Source: Rhodococcus sp. 14-2483-1-2
GTDB taxonomy: Bacteria > Actinomycetota > Actinomycetes > Mycobacteriales > Mycobacteriaceae
Direction of reading: 5' to 3'
Assembly (NCBI RefSeq): GCF_002259405.1
Contig: NZ_NPFW01000003.1
Location: 62,001-126,000 of the forward strand
DNA: 64,000 bases
Shown piece after piece: positions 8,932 to 17,360 of the stretch (within the stretch, counting starts at the first letter, position 1; each line of letters begins with the position of its first letter). Under the pieces are notes generated by a model. The model was not told the DNA's origin, did no database searches, and saw nothing but the letters and a program-made list of their open reading frames with translations. The translations under genes were made by a program, and so were the position numbers.

Positions 8932-9173
8932 CCACGTTGTACGTACTCGACATTCCCGAGAACACCACTATCGCATCGGTGGCCGACATCGACCCAGCCG
9001 TACGCGTCGACCACGTCGGCCCGTACTTCCGCATAGTCTCGGACGGGGACATCGTCATCGATCGTCGGGCCACCGGATGCAGGCACGCCGTCTGGTACAG
9101 CAGCGTCTCCGGGCTGTCGCAGTCTCGAATCACACAGTGGGACAAAGACGCCCTGCGCGTCGAGCAGTCATGA
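8928..9173 (+). CDS. Uncharacterised 81-residue protein
   Basis: I do not recognise this family. The product starts from GTG (GTGACC) overlapping the VOC stop, and its own stop overlaps the ATG of the next hydrolase, so it is coupled on both sides; this argues strongly that it is real. It has no signal peptide or membrane segment. The sequence alternates short hydrophobic stretches (TTLYVLDI, FRIVSDGDIVID) with polar turns, as in a small beta-rich domain, and has one cysteine and two tryptophans. It could be a small subunit or accessory protein of the VOC enzyme or hydrolase. Confidence 0.65.
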   Translation: MTTLYVLDIPENTTIASVADIDPAVRVDHVGPYFRIVSDGDIVIDRRATGCRHAVWYSSVSGLSQSRITQWDKDALRVEQS

Positions 9174-10399
9174 CTCGGACCCGACTCGGCGCAGGCCGGT
9201 ACATCGATGCCGCCGAGGCTCCGTCGAACACGGTGACCTCGGCGCACGAGCTCACCACCGCGGACGGCGCCAAGGTCAGCGGTGTGTTGCGCACGGTCCC
9301 CGGTGCCGAGACGGTCGTTGCCCTGATGCACCCGAGACAGGACCTGACGCATCACGTTCTCGTGCCCGAGTTGCTCGCCCGCGGATACGCAGTGTGGACT
9401 CAGGGCACGCGATCGGTGAACAACGACATCTCCCTGGTGCACGAGCAGGCATTGCTCGACGCCGCCGCCGGGCAGGTGTTCCTACGCTCGCGCTCCTTCG
9501 ATCACGTTGTGACGCTGGGACACTCGGGCGGTGGCACCCTGTTCGCGTTCTACCACGAGCAAGCCGGTCTCGCGCCCGGGGATCGGCTGGCGGCAACGCC
9601 TGCAGGTCGACCGATCGACCTCGCGTCCGCGGAGATGCCAGTGCCGGACGGTGCGATATTCATGGCTCCGCACCCCGGACAGGGTGCGCTGCTGCTGCGA
9701 CTGATCGATCCGTCCGTCGTCGACGAATCGGACCCCATGTCCGTCGACCCGGCACTCGATCCCTTCGACACGGCGAACGGATTTGTCGACGTACCTGAAA
9801 GCTCCACCTATTCCACCGATTTCGTTCAGAGGTATCGCGCCGCTCAGCTCGAGCGAGTCGCTCGGCTCGACGCGATCGCGCGGTCACGGGTCGCCGAAGC
9901 ATCCGCTGCCCGACGGCGTTTCGAGACAAGCGGCAATCCTGCCGATCGTCGAGATGCGTTGGCACCGAGATTACTGACCGTCTATCGAACCGACGCGGAC
10001 CTGAGGTTCATGGACCAGTCGCTGAGCCCCAACGCTCGCCCCTACGGTTCGTTGTTCGGCCGACGGCCGGATCTGACGAATTACGGACTCGTCGGTTTCG
10101 CTCGCTTGTCGACGCCGGATGCCTGGCTGTCGACATGGTCCGGTCCGAGCTCCAATGCCGACTTCGTTCGGTGCGCACCGTCGGTCACGGTCCCGTCGTT
10201 GTTCGTCGAATTGACCGGCGATCAGGCGTGTTTTCCGGAGGACGCGTCGAGGATGGTCGAGGCTCTGGGCTCAGTGGACAAGTCCCGCGTAGCGATCGAG
10301 GGCACCCACTTCGGTGGCCCCATTCGCGACGGCGCGCCCACCGGCGCTTCTCTGGCCGCCGCCGACATCGGTGCCTGGTTGTCCCGACACTTCATCTGA
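9170..10399 (+). CDS. Alpha/beta hydrolase of unknown substrate
   Basis: The 409-residue product has the nucleophile elbow GHSGGG (serine near residue 117), an oxyanion region around ALMHPRQDLTHH, and a C-terminal EGTHFGG that can supply the catalytic histidine; ELTGDQACFPED may supply the acid. It is longer than usual, with an insertion of mainly charged residues between residues 150 and 290 that may form a lid. No signal peptide is visible, so it is probably cytoplasmic. Roles open in this pathway include hydrolysis of an acyl-CoA, an N-formyl or amide intermediate, or maleylpyruvate. The start overlaps the stop of the 81-residue gene (ATGA). Confidence 0.72.
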   Translation: MTRTRLGAGRYIDAAEAPSNTVTSAHELTTADGAKVSGVLRTVPGAETVVALMHPRQDLTHHVLVPELLARGYAVWTQGTRSVNNDISLVHEQALLDAAAGQVFLRSRSFDHVVTLGHSGGGTLFAFYHEQAGLAPGDRLAATPAGRPIDLASAEMPVPDGAIFMAPHPGQGALLLRLIDPSVVDESDPMSVDPALDPFDTANGFVDVPESSTYSTDFVQRYRAAQLERVARLDAIARSRVAEASAARRRFETSGNPADRRDALAPRLLTVYRTDADLRFMDQSLSPNARPYGSLFGRRPDLTNYGLVGFARLSTPDAWLSTWSGPSSNADFVRCAPSVTVPSLFVELTGDQACFPEDASRMVEALGSVDKSRVAIEGTHFGGPIRDGAPTGASLAAADIGAWLSRHFI

Positions 10400-10420
10400 C
10401 CCTCTCGCGAGCGGAATATC

Positions 10421-11734
10421 ATGTCACGTAACACTTTTTCTCCCGTCGTTGCGCTGTGCCTGGCGGCCTTGACGTTGGAGGGGTACGACCTTCTGATGTA
10501 CGGAACGGTGGTGCCGTCGCTGCTGGCGTACGAGCCGTGGGATCTGGATCCGGCGACCGTCGGTGTACTCGGATCCGTGGTGGGCGTCGGCATGTTGGTC
10601 GGGGCACTGGCCGCTGGCAGCATCGCAGATCGCTGGGGTAGACGACGTGCCTTGATCGCCGCGGTCGCTTTGTTCTCGGCCGCAATGGGATGCTGTGCAC
10701 TTGCGCCCTCGCCCGAGATGTTCGGAGCAGCGCGATTTGTCGTCGGCGTCGGGGCAGGAGTTCTGATGCCGACCGCGGCGTCGATGCTGATCGAATTTTC
10801 CCGGCTCGACACCAGGGCACGAACGGTCGCACTGGGATTCGTGGGCACCAGTGTCGGCGGTATCGCGGCCGGAATCCTGTCCCTGTGGCTCGTTCCGGAG
10901 TTCGGCTTCCGAGCGATGTTCGCGGCTGGAATGATCCCGGCGTTGTTGATTCTGCCGATGATGGTCCGATATCTCCCCGAATCGCCCGCTTTCCTGAACT
11001 CGCAGGGCAGGAGCGATGCGGCACAGACGATCTCGAATCGGTACGGTCTCGCGGAGGTAGAGGAGAACCCCGGCAGTGATCCGACATCGACTGATCGCGG
11101 AATCGGTGCGCTGTTCACCGCGAACCGTGCGCGAGTGACGTTGTCCTTCTGGGTGATGACCCTGTTGTGTCTCCTCGTGTTGTTCGGCGTCGCGACCTGG
11201 TTGCCTGCGGTGATGCGATCGGCCGGATACCCGCTCGGCGCAGCACTGTCGTTCCTGCTGGTGCTCAACGTGGGCGGTGCAGTGGGCGCGCTCGGCGGCG
11301 CCTATCTGGCGGACCGGTTCGGAATCAAACCTGTGACTACCCTCGGATTCCTCAGTGCAGCAGTGTCGTTGGCACTGATTGCGACCACTCCCCCGATCTG
11401 GATCGTGTACGTTCTGGTGCTGATCGCAGGAATGGGAACGACCGGGACGCAGATCCTGCTGAACACCTTCATCGGAAGTTACTACCCCGTGTCGTGCCGA
11501 ACCACAGGACTGGGCGTCGCACTCGCGGTGGGACGACTCGGCGCGATCGTCGGTCCCACGTACGGCGGACTGTTCGTTGCCGCCGGCGCGGGAACCAGCA
11601 CTCAGCTGTTGGCTTTCGCCTTGCCTGCGATCATCGGTGCCGGTGTGACGATTCTGATTCCGGCTGGACGGCGTTTGTCGGCCGCCGCGGCGACTGTCTC
11701 CACCCCCAGCGGTCGGTCAACCGGCCGACTGTAG
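10421..11734 (+). CDS. MFS transporter, aromatic acid:H+ symporter (AAHS)-like
   Basis: The 437-residue polytopic protein has about 12 hydrophobic segments. TM1 reads LEGYDLLMYGTVVPSLL, close to the DGYDxxxxG signature of the AAHS family, which includes importers of 4-hydroxybenzoate, gentisate and similar acids. The TM2-3 loop GSIADRWGRRRALI is the general MFS motif. It follows the hydrolase by 21 bases and closes the rightward operon, so uptake of the cluster's substrate is the likely job. Its 3' end overlaps the convergent epoxide hydrolase gene by 18 bases, leaving no room for a separate terminator. Confidence 0.85.
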   Translation: MSRNTFSPVVALCLAALTLEGYDLLMYGTVVPSLLAYEPWDLDPATVGVLGSVVGVGMLVGALAAGSIADRWGRRRALIAAVALFSAAMGCCALAPSPEMFGAARFVVGVGAGVLMPTAASMLIEFSRLDTRARTVALGFVGTSVGGIAAGILSLWLVPEFGFRAMFAAGMIPALLILPMMVRYLPESPAFLNSQGRSDAAQTISNRYGLAEVEENPGSDPTSTDRGIGALFTANRARVTLSFWVMTLLCLLVLFGVATWLPAVMRSAGYPLGAALSFLLVLNVGGAVGALGGAYLADRFGIKPVTTLGFLSAAVSLALIATTPPIWIVYVLVLIAGMGTTGTQILLNTFIGSYYPVSCRTTGLGVALAVGRLGAIVGPTYGGLFVAAGAGTSTQLLAFALPAIIGAGVTILIPAGRRLSAAAATVSTPSGRSTGRL

Positions 11735-12880
11735 CGCGGATAGAAACATGCGCAGATCCGCCGCAAGGCGCACCGGCTCCTCCATCGCCGCGAAGTGACC
11801 ACCGAGATCCGGGACCTCCGTCCAGTGCACGATGTCGAACTCCTGTTCCGCAAGGTGCCTGATGCCGATGTCGTGCGCGAACATGATGGCACCCACCGGT
11901 TGTGACGGCTTTGCCTTTGGACCGTCCCAAGCCCCTCCGTCCGCCGCGTAGACGGTGTAGGCGGCGCTACCGGCGCTCCGCGTCAACCAGTACAGGGTGA
12001 CGTGGGCGAGAATCCGGTTGCGGCCGAGAGCACCGTCCGGTTCCTCGTCGAACGGGTAGGTCCACGCGCGGAATTTGTCCAGCATCCACGACAACTGACC
12101 GATGGGACTGTCCGTCAGAGCGGCACCGATCAGTTGTGGACGCGTCGACTGGATGGAGATGTACCCGAACTCCGACTCCATGAACTCGCCCACGCGCCGG
12201 TAACGGTCCAATTCGGTTTCGCTGCAACGCTTCTGTTCTGCCTCGTCGGGTTCCTGGAAGGGTGCGCCGATGGACCCGTTGACATGTATGGCCGTGCAGT
12301 GCTCCGGATCGAGACGACCCATCGCCGGTGCGACTCCTGCACCGTAATCGCCGCCCTGCACCACATAGGAGCCGTATCCGAGGAAGCTCATCAACTCCAC
12401 GAACGCCTGTGCGACGCGATCGGTACTCCACCCGTCGCCTGCCAGCGGCGTGGAGAAAGCGAATCCTGGGACCGATGGCACGATAACGTCGAATGCCTGG
12501 AGGTCGGCGTCGTCCGGCTCGGTGAGTAGTGGAATGAGGTCGAGGAACTCCAGGTACGACCCCGGCCACCCGTGACACAGCAGCACTGGAGTCGAGTCGG
12601 AGCGCGAGGACCGCACGTGCAGGTAGTGGATACGCTGCCCGTCGATCTCAACCATGAATTGAGGGAACGACGCGAGCCGCTTCTCCACCTCTCGCCAGCT
12701 GAAGTCGTCGACCCAGGTGCTCGCCATCGAACGAAGCACGGACACAGGGACTCCGGTACTCCAGTCGTCGGTACCGAGGGGCTCGGGCAGACGTGCGTCG
12801 CGAACACGTCGAACCAAGTCGTCGAGCTCCGACTGCGGGACGTCGACAACAAACGGGATGGGAGGCTCAGTGATTGTCAT
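11717..12880 (-). CDS. Epoxide hydrolase (EHN-type alpha/beta hydrolase)
   Basis: The 387-residue protein has an N-terminal epoxide hydrolase domain (LDDLVRRVRDARLPEPL, then WREVEKRLASFPQFM) and an alpha/beta hydrolase core. HGWPGSYLE forms the oxyanion region, VQGGDYGAGVAP holds the nucleophile aspartate, and LGGHFAAMEEP supplies the histidine. Such enzymes open epoxides to vicinal diols through an ester intermediate. I chose the ATG at 12880; an extension to 12922 has no family similarity. It lies 88 bases downstream of the VWA gene on the same strand and may close the operon with two mycofactocin-coupled SDRs, a setting that suggests terpene or alkene oxide metabolism (inference). Confidence 0.88.
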   Translation of the reverse strand: MTITEPPIPFVVDVPQSELDDLVRRVRDARLPEPLGTDDWSTGVPVSVLRSMASTWVDDFSWREVEKRLASFPQFMVEIDGQRIHYLHVRSSRSDSTPVLLCHGWPGSYLEFLDLIPLLTEPDDADLQAFDVIVPSVPGFAFSTPLAGDGWSTDRVAQAFVELMSFLGYGSYVVQGGDYGAGVAPAMGRLDPEHCTAIHVNGSIGAPFQEPDEAEQKRCSETELDRYRRVGEFMESEFGYISIQSTRPQLIGAALTDSPIGQLSWMLDKFRAWTYPFDEEPDGALGRNRILAHVTLYWLTRSAGSAAYTVYAADGGAWDGPKAKPSQPVGAIMFAHDIGIRHLAEQEFDIVHWTEVPDLGGHFAAMEEPVRLAADLRMFLSALQSAG

Positions 12881-12968
12881 GATGTCATCATGAGACCTAT
12901 CGCGGACAGCTACGGTCCGCAATCACGACCGATCGGCCGCGCGACTCGATCGGGCCCACTTCCACACC

Positions 12969-13892
12969 TCACCCACCGAACAGTGCACTCAGCGCCGGTC
13001 CTACGTCGCGGTAGGTCTTGATGGTCCGTATACGTCCGTGACCTATGCGAGCGAGATCCCGTCCGAGGTCGACGTCCTTCTCCCCGGACGTGTCCAGCAA
13101 TACATCGAGGCGCGGAATTCTCGCCGCGGTCGGTCGCGGATCGGGACCGGCATTGTGGACGCAGTCCGAGAGCAGAAGAACCCGCGCATCGGGGGCGGAT
13201 ACCGTGCGCAGGAGCCCCGCCGCGGTCTCGAGCGCGAACTGCACATTGGTCAGCCCCCGCGCCGGGATGCGGAGAACGGTGTCGAGAATTCCCAGCGGGG
13301 TCCGTGAGTCGCCGAATCGAGTCAGTACGGCCGCGTCGGACCAGAACGCGACGACAGCCAGGTTGTCTCGATTCATCTCATTGGTCAGAGCGCCGACGGT
13401 CGCGGCCGCAGTCCGTACCCGTTCACCTTTCATCGACCCGGAGATGTCGACCACCAGCACGATGGAATGTTTGGTGTGACGGCGTTCTCGGACGACGATG
13501 TCATCCTCTTCGGGTATCGGGTTTGCCGCCAACACGTCCAGAGTGCGGTCGAGATCGATCTCGTCACTGCCACCTCGGTAGCGCAGAGACGTCAGCTCGC
13601 CGGCACCACGTCGCGCGCGTGCATCGAGCCGTGGACGTCGAACTGCCAAACGCGCCGCGATCTTCCGGGCGCGGGCCCGCGTCGCGGCGTCGGCAGTCGA
13701 CTCGTTCTCGGTCGCGTCGTTCAGCGGAATCACTTCGGCCGATTCCTCGGTGAACCCGGGTGCCGACGGGTTGTTCTCACCGACAGCCTTACCCGGCTTG
13801 CTGCGCCCCTCGGCGATCAGCACCGCACCGCTCCCGCCGCCCGGACGGAACACCGACGGTGACTCCGTCAGCTGTTTCGGCCTGCGTCGCAA
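12969..13892 (-). CDS. VWA-domain protein (CoxE/MoxR-partner type)
   Basis: The von Willebrand A domain occupies roughly residues 140-300, with a MIDAS motif DISGSMKG and LLLSDCVHN. The N-terminal 130 residues are basic and low in complexity (ARARKIAARLAVRRPR). VWA proteins of this kind work with a MoxR-type AAA ATPase, encoded just upstream, to mature or activate metalloenzymes. The start is uncertain: there is no ATG between the ATPase stop and the domain. TTG at 13892 is used here; GTG at 13853, behind GACGGAG, is equally good. The frame is the same as that of the ATPase, with a single TGA between them. Confidence 0.78.
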   Translation of the reverse strand: MRRRPKQLTESPSVFRPGGGSGAVLIAEGRSKPGKAVGENNPSAPGFTEESAEVIPLNDATENESTADAATRARARKIAARLAVRRPRLDARARRGAGELTSLRYRGGSDEIDLDRTLDVLAANPIPEEDDIVVRERRHTKHSIVLVVDISGSMKGERVRTAAATVGALTNEMNRDNLAVVAFWSDAAVLTRFGDSRTPLGILDTVLRIPARGLTNVQFALETAAGLLRTVSAPDARVLLLSDCVHNAGPDPRPTAARIPRLDVLLDTSGEKDVDLGRDLARIGHGRIRTIKTYRDVGPALSALFGG

Positions 13893-13961
13893 CGGCTTCA
13901 GAGTCCCCGACGACCGACGGGTCCCCGGTCGTGTGATCGGCGATTCGACCTCGACGGCTCT

Positions 13962-14897
13962 TCAACCAGGTGCCGCCGCGGCGGGGTGCAACACGAAGTG
14001 GTCCTGCCAGATGGTGTGCAAAATCGATTCTGCTGGTACGTCGGATGTCTCGTCGACGTGAATGCGCCCGGAGAGGGCCACGTACATCGCGTCGAGCATC
14101 ACCTGCTGGTAGTCCTCGGGTAGATCTCTGGGTGGATCGATGTCGGTGGAGAGGGGAAGGTTCACTCCCCGCAGCTCTGCCAGTTGCTGTGCGACGAGGG
14201 TGAGATCGATTGCCCCGCGCACACTGCTGCCCTGGACGATGTCCTCGTGCTCACGCGTCATCCGGGTGATGGCTACCGCGTCGGCAACGATTCGTACGGA
14301 GTCGGATTCGCTGCGTAGGCCCACGATGCCGCGTTCGGCTTCGGCATCCTGGTAGCCGATGGCGAGGCGACAGAGGCGGTCGTGGACGCTCGTCGAGAGC
14401 CGCGTCGTGCCGACGTTGTCGTAGGGATTCATCGATGCCACGAGGCGGAACGTCGGTAATGCGTGGACGGTTCCCACGCGCGGGATCACGATACGTCGTT
14501 CCGCCATCGCGGTCAGAAGCGTGTTCAGGGTGTCCTCGGGTGCGCGGTTGAACTCTTCGATGTAGAGGAAACCGCCGGTGCGCATCGCCTCGATCAGCGG
14601 TCCCGGTACGAAGTTGTCCTCGCTGTAATCCTCGCGAAGAACCCGAGCCGGGTTGTGGTGCCCGACAATTCGAGCCGGTGTCAGATCGGCGTTGCCCTCG
14701 ACGAAGAACAGTGGAATGGCCCACTCGGACGTGATCGCGTCGAGCAGAGTGCTTTTGCTGGTGCCGGGCGGACCCTCGAGGAGCAGGTCGCGCCCGGCCG
14801 CGACCGCTGCCAACAGGAGATCGAGTTCACGATCTCGACCGACGAGGTGCGTCGCAATCCGGCGGCGCACCTCACCGATCGACGCAGTGCCGGTCAT
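13962..14897 (-). CDS. MoxR-type AAA+ ATPase
   Basis: The 311-residue protein shows Walker A GPPGTSKSTL, Walker B FLYIEEFNRAPEDTLN, sensor 1 RLVASMNPYDNVG and an arginine-finger region STSVHDRLCR, all typical of the MoxR/CbbQ/NorQ branch. These ATPases act with VWA partners to remodel or insert cofactors into specific client enzymes. The ATG at 14897 overlaps the stop of the upstream SDR (ATGA); the longer frame to 15005 runs into that SDR. Its client is not evident: no molybdenum, copper or diiron oxygenase lies in the operon. Walker A has SKS in place of the commoner AKT. Confidence 0.85.
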   Translation of the reverse strand: MTGTASIGEVRRRIATHLVGRDRELDLLLAAVAAGRDLLLEGPPGTSKSTLLDAITSEWAIPLFFVEGNADLTPARIVGHHNPARVLREDYSEDNFVPGPLIEAMRTGGFLYIEEFNRAPEDTLNTLLTAMAERRIVIPRVGTVHALPTFRLVASMNPYDNVGTTRLSTSVHDRLCRLAIGYQDAEAERGIVGLRSESDSVRIVADAVAITRMTREHEDIVQGSSVRGAIDLTLVAQQLAELRGVNLPLSTDIDPPRDLPEDYQQVMLDAMYVALSGRIHVDETSDVPAESILHTIWQDHFVLHPAAAAPG

Positions 14898-15727
14898 TTG
14901 ACGGTGTACCCCGCATCGACCGGAAGCGTTGCACCCGTGATGTATCGAGCATCGTCCGAGACCAAGAACGCTATGGCGTTCGAGATGTCGATTGCCTCGA
15001 TCCACGGAACCGGCAATGTGTTGGTGCTCTGGAAGATCGGTGCCGACTTCTCTCGGGACGGGTTCGGATCATCGGGCGCGAACAACCCCCATGTCTTGGG
15101 ATTCTGGATCATGACGGTGTCCACGCCGGTCGGGTGAACCGTGTTCACGCGAATACTGTGTTGGCCGAATTCGTTTGCCAGAGTGCGCATTATGCCGACG
15201 ACACCATGCTTGGCCGCGGTGTAGTGCACCGTGTTCGGTGTACCTTTCAGTCCGGCCGTCGAACTCGTCAACACGATGGAACCACCGCGGCCGCCTGCGA
15301 TCAGATGCGGCAGTGCAACTTTGCAGGTGTTCCAGACGCCGGTGAGGTTGACGTCGATCATGTTCTGCCACGCGTCGTCGGTGATGTCGAGGGCAGGCGC
15401 GATCTCGAACACTCCTGCGTTGCCCAGGACGATGTCGAGGCGGCCCAGTTCGGCGACGCCGTCGTCGACGGCCTTCCTCAGCGCGGCCGAGTCGCGAACA
15501 TCGGCCTTGGTGGCCACGATCCGTCGGTCGAGCGCCTCGACCTGCTTCACCGTTTCGGCCAGATCTGCGTCGTTTGCCGGTGGATACATTTCGATGGTGT
15601 CGACCGGTCCACACAGGTCGACGGCAATGATGTCCGCACCCTCCTGAGCGAGGCGTATCGCGTGACTTCGCCCCTGACTGCGAGCGGCACCGGTGATGAA
15701 CGCGACCTTACCTTCCAACTTTCCCAT
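14894..15727 (-). CDS. Mycofactocin-coupled SDR family oxidoreductase (carveol dehydrogenase-like), copy 1
   Basis: The 277-residue short-chain dehydrogenase has the nucleotide motif FITGAARSQGRSHAIRLA and catalytic residues in VLTSSTAG and YTAAKHG. The RSHA variant, the extra segment after the second beta strand (PVDTIEMYPPANDADLAETV) and the family resemblance place it with mycofactocin-coupled SDRs, which hold NAD tightly and pass electrons to mycofactocin. Carveol dehydrogenase of limonene degraders is a member. It follows copy 2 by 9 bases with GGAG before the ATG, and is coupled to the ATPase downstream. A secondary alcohol substrate is likely. Confidence 0.88.
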   Translation of the reverse strand: MGKLEGKVAFITGAARSQGRSHAIRLAQEGADIIAVDLCGPVDTIEMYPPANDADLAETVKQVEALDRRIVATKADVRDSAALRKAVDDGVAELGRLDIVLGNAGVFEIAPALDITDDAWQNMIDVNLTGVWNTCKVALPHLIAGGRGGSIVLTSSTAGLKGTPNTVHYTAAKHGVVGIMRTLANEFGQHSIRVNTVHPTGVDTVMIQNPKTWGLFAPDDPNPSREKSAPIFQSTNTLPVPWIEAIDISNAIAFLVSDDARYITGATLPVDAGYTVK

Positions 15728-15736
15728 GTCCGTCTC

Positions 15737-16558
15737 CTACTTCGCCAGAAAGCCGGCGTCGACGGGCAAGGTGACGCCGGTGACGTACCTGGCATCGTCG
15801 GACACGAGCCATGCGATCGCGTTGCTGATATCGATCGCTTCGATCATCGGTACCGGAAGCAAATTGCCGAGCATGGCTGCGGCATCGGGGTTTTCGGTGA
15901 GGAACTTCTGCATGACATCGTTGACGACCATCGGCGTGTTCACTCCGGTCGGGTGCACGGTGTTGACGCGTATGGAGTACTGGGCAAGCCAATTCGTGAA
16001 CGTGCGCATCAGACCCACGACCGCGTGCTTACTGGCCGCGTAGCCGTCACCGGCACCGGACCCGTTGCCGCCCGCACCGGAAAGGCCCTGCGTCGAACTG
16101 GTCAACACGACCGACCCGCCCTGACCCTTGTCGATCATGCTCGGAACCCCGATCTGAACGGTGTTCCACACACCGAACAGATTGACCTCCACAACATCGC
16201 GAAAAGTCTTCACTTGGTCCGGGTTCTCGGCACCCTGCGGTGCTATCCCGGCGTTCGCCAGAATGATGTCGATCGGACCGAGTTCGGCCACCGCGGAGTC
16301 CACCGCCGTTTTCAGCGCGTCGTAATCGCGGACGTCGGCTTCCTTGGCGACGATTCGCCGATCGAGAGCCTCGATTTCCTTCACTGTCTGCGCGAGGTCC
16401 TCCGAGGTGGCCATCGGATACGCGACCGTATCGATCTGTGCGCATATGTCGACTGCGATGATGTCGGCACCTTCTTGCGCGAGACGAAGCGCGTGACTAC
16501 GCCCCTGTCCACGTGCGGCACCGGTGATGAAGGCTACTTTCCCGTCGAGCTTTCCCAT
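15737..16558 (-). CDS. Mycofactocin-coupled SDR family oxidoreductase (carveol dehydrogenase-like), copy 2
   Basis: The 273-residue protein is a tandem paralogue of the downstream SDR: FITGAARGQGRSHALRLA, an insertion around QIDTVAYPMATSEDLAQTV, LTSSTQGLSGAGGNGSGAG and the catalytic YAASKHA. A glycine-rich stretch between the active-site serine and tyrosine is longer than in copy 1, which may mean a different substrate pocket. It is the first gene of the SDR-SDR-ATPase-VWA-epoxide hydrolase operon, starting at ATG behind AAGGAAG; the longer frame to 16627 has no support. A short dyad, TGTCC...GGACA at 16641-16658, lies upstream between it and the MarR gene and could be a regulatory site. Confidence 0.88.
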   Translation of the reverse strand: MGKLDGKVAFITGAARGQGRSHALRLAQEGADIIAVDICAQIDTVAYPMATSEDLAQTVKEIEALDRRIVAKEADVRDYDALKTAVDSAVAELGPIDIILANAGIAPQGAENPDQVKTFRDVVEVNLFGVWNTVQIGVPSMIDKGQGGSVVLTSSTQGLSGAGGNGSGAGDGYAASKHAVVGLMRTFTNWLAQYSIRVNTVHPTGVNTPMVVNDVMQKFLTENPDAAAMLGNLLPVPMIEAIDISNAIAWLVSDDARYVTGVTLPVDAGFLAK

Positions 16559-16804
16559 GATCGAACTTCCTTGATCGTCGGATGAAAACGGCACGAGCGC
16601 AGAACGATTCGACGAATGGCCGAGCACGTTCGCGGCGGTATGTCCGATTTGCGGGACATGAATCGACGTTATATGACACCCAGTGCAGATGTGGCCGAAT
16701 TACTTGAATCGTTGTCGATTTACGTTCGGCGGACAGGAGAACAGAACGACCGATTCAGACGTGCACGCGAAGTGAAGGATCGAAGTGAATTGCGCGCCGA
16801 GCCC

Positions 16805-17296
16805 TCACGTACTCTGTCGCCGCTGCAGGTCGTCGCCGCGTTCGAGCGCCGCGCGGATTCGGCCGAGCAGCGCAGTGGCGTCACGGAGGGTGCGTTGCTC
16901 GGCCGGCGTCAGGTCGGCGAGTATCTGCACAAGAAGCCCCTCCGCCGCGACGTCGTAGATGCGAAGTTGTTCGCGAGCAAGATCTGTGAGGCCGACGCGC
17001 ATGCTTCGCGCATCCGAGTCGTCGGGGCGGCGAGCGACGAGACCGTCCGATTCCATGGTTCGGACGAGGTTGCTGATCGTGGGTCGAGCCAACCCCAGCT
17101 GACGCCCCAGCACTGTGGGCCCCTCCCACTTGTCCGGGAAGAGCCGTCTCAGAATCTCGATCTGCGCGTCGGGTAGAGCCGCGAGCCCAGCGCGCGAGCG
17201 GGAGGTGTTGAGCAGCACGCGCCGGAACGGACCTATCTCCGCACTCAGGCGACGTGCGATATCGGCGAGACCGGGTGCGCTGTCGGAATCGTCCAT
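16805..17296 (-). CDS. MarR-family transcriptional regulator
   Basis: The 163-residue protein has the winged-helix layout of MarR repressors: recognition helix region [20 protein letters not shown], then the wing [21 protein letters not shown], with long flanking helices for dimerisation. It diverges from the phenolic acid decarboxylase gene, and the 64-base gap contains a short inverted repeat. MarR-type repressors of hydroxycinnamate genes usually respond to the phenolic acid or its CoA ester, so control of the decarboxylase-esterase pair is the simplest reading. It could also act on the SDR operon, which runs in the same direction beyond a 246-base gap. Confidence 0.85.
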   Translation of the reverse strand: MDDSDSAPGLADIARRLSAEIGPFRRVLLNTSRSRAGLAALPDAQIEILRRLFPDKWEGPTVLGRQLGLARPTISNLVRTMESDGLVARRPDDSDARSMRVGLTDLAREQLRIYDVAAEGLLVQILADLTPAEQRTLRDATALLGRIRAALERGDDLQRRQST

Positions 17297-17323
17297 CGAG
17301 CCAGACTACTCAGCCAATTTTAG

Positions 17324-17336
17324 GTTTGCAACAAAC
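17324..17336. promoter_or_regulatory. Candidate MarR operator between the regulator and phenolic acid decarboxylase genes
   Basis: GTTTGCAACAAAC is an inverted repeat with 5-bp arms (GTTTG/CAAAC) around CAA. It lies in the 64-base divergent gap, 24 bases before the decarboxylase ATG and 27 bases from the MarR start, where a bound dimer would block both promoters. The position supports the assignment more than the short arms do. Confidence 0.45.
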
Positions 17337-17360
17337 GTACTTCCGGGTGAAGATATTGCC

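Noticed and set aside
8928..9173. Treating the 81-residue frame as noise
   Set aside because: Overlapping start and stop on both sides make a real gene more likely, so it was kept as a CDS.
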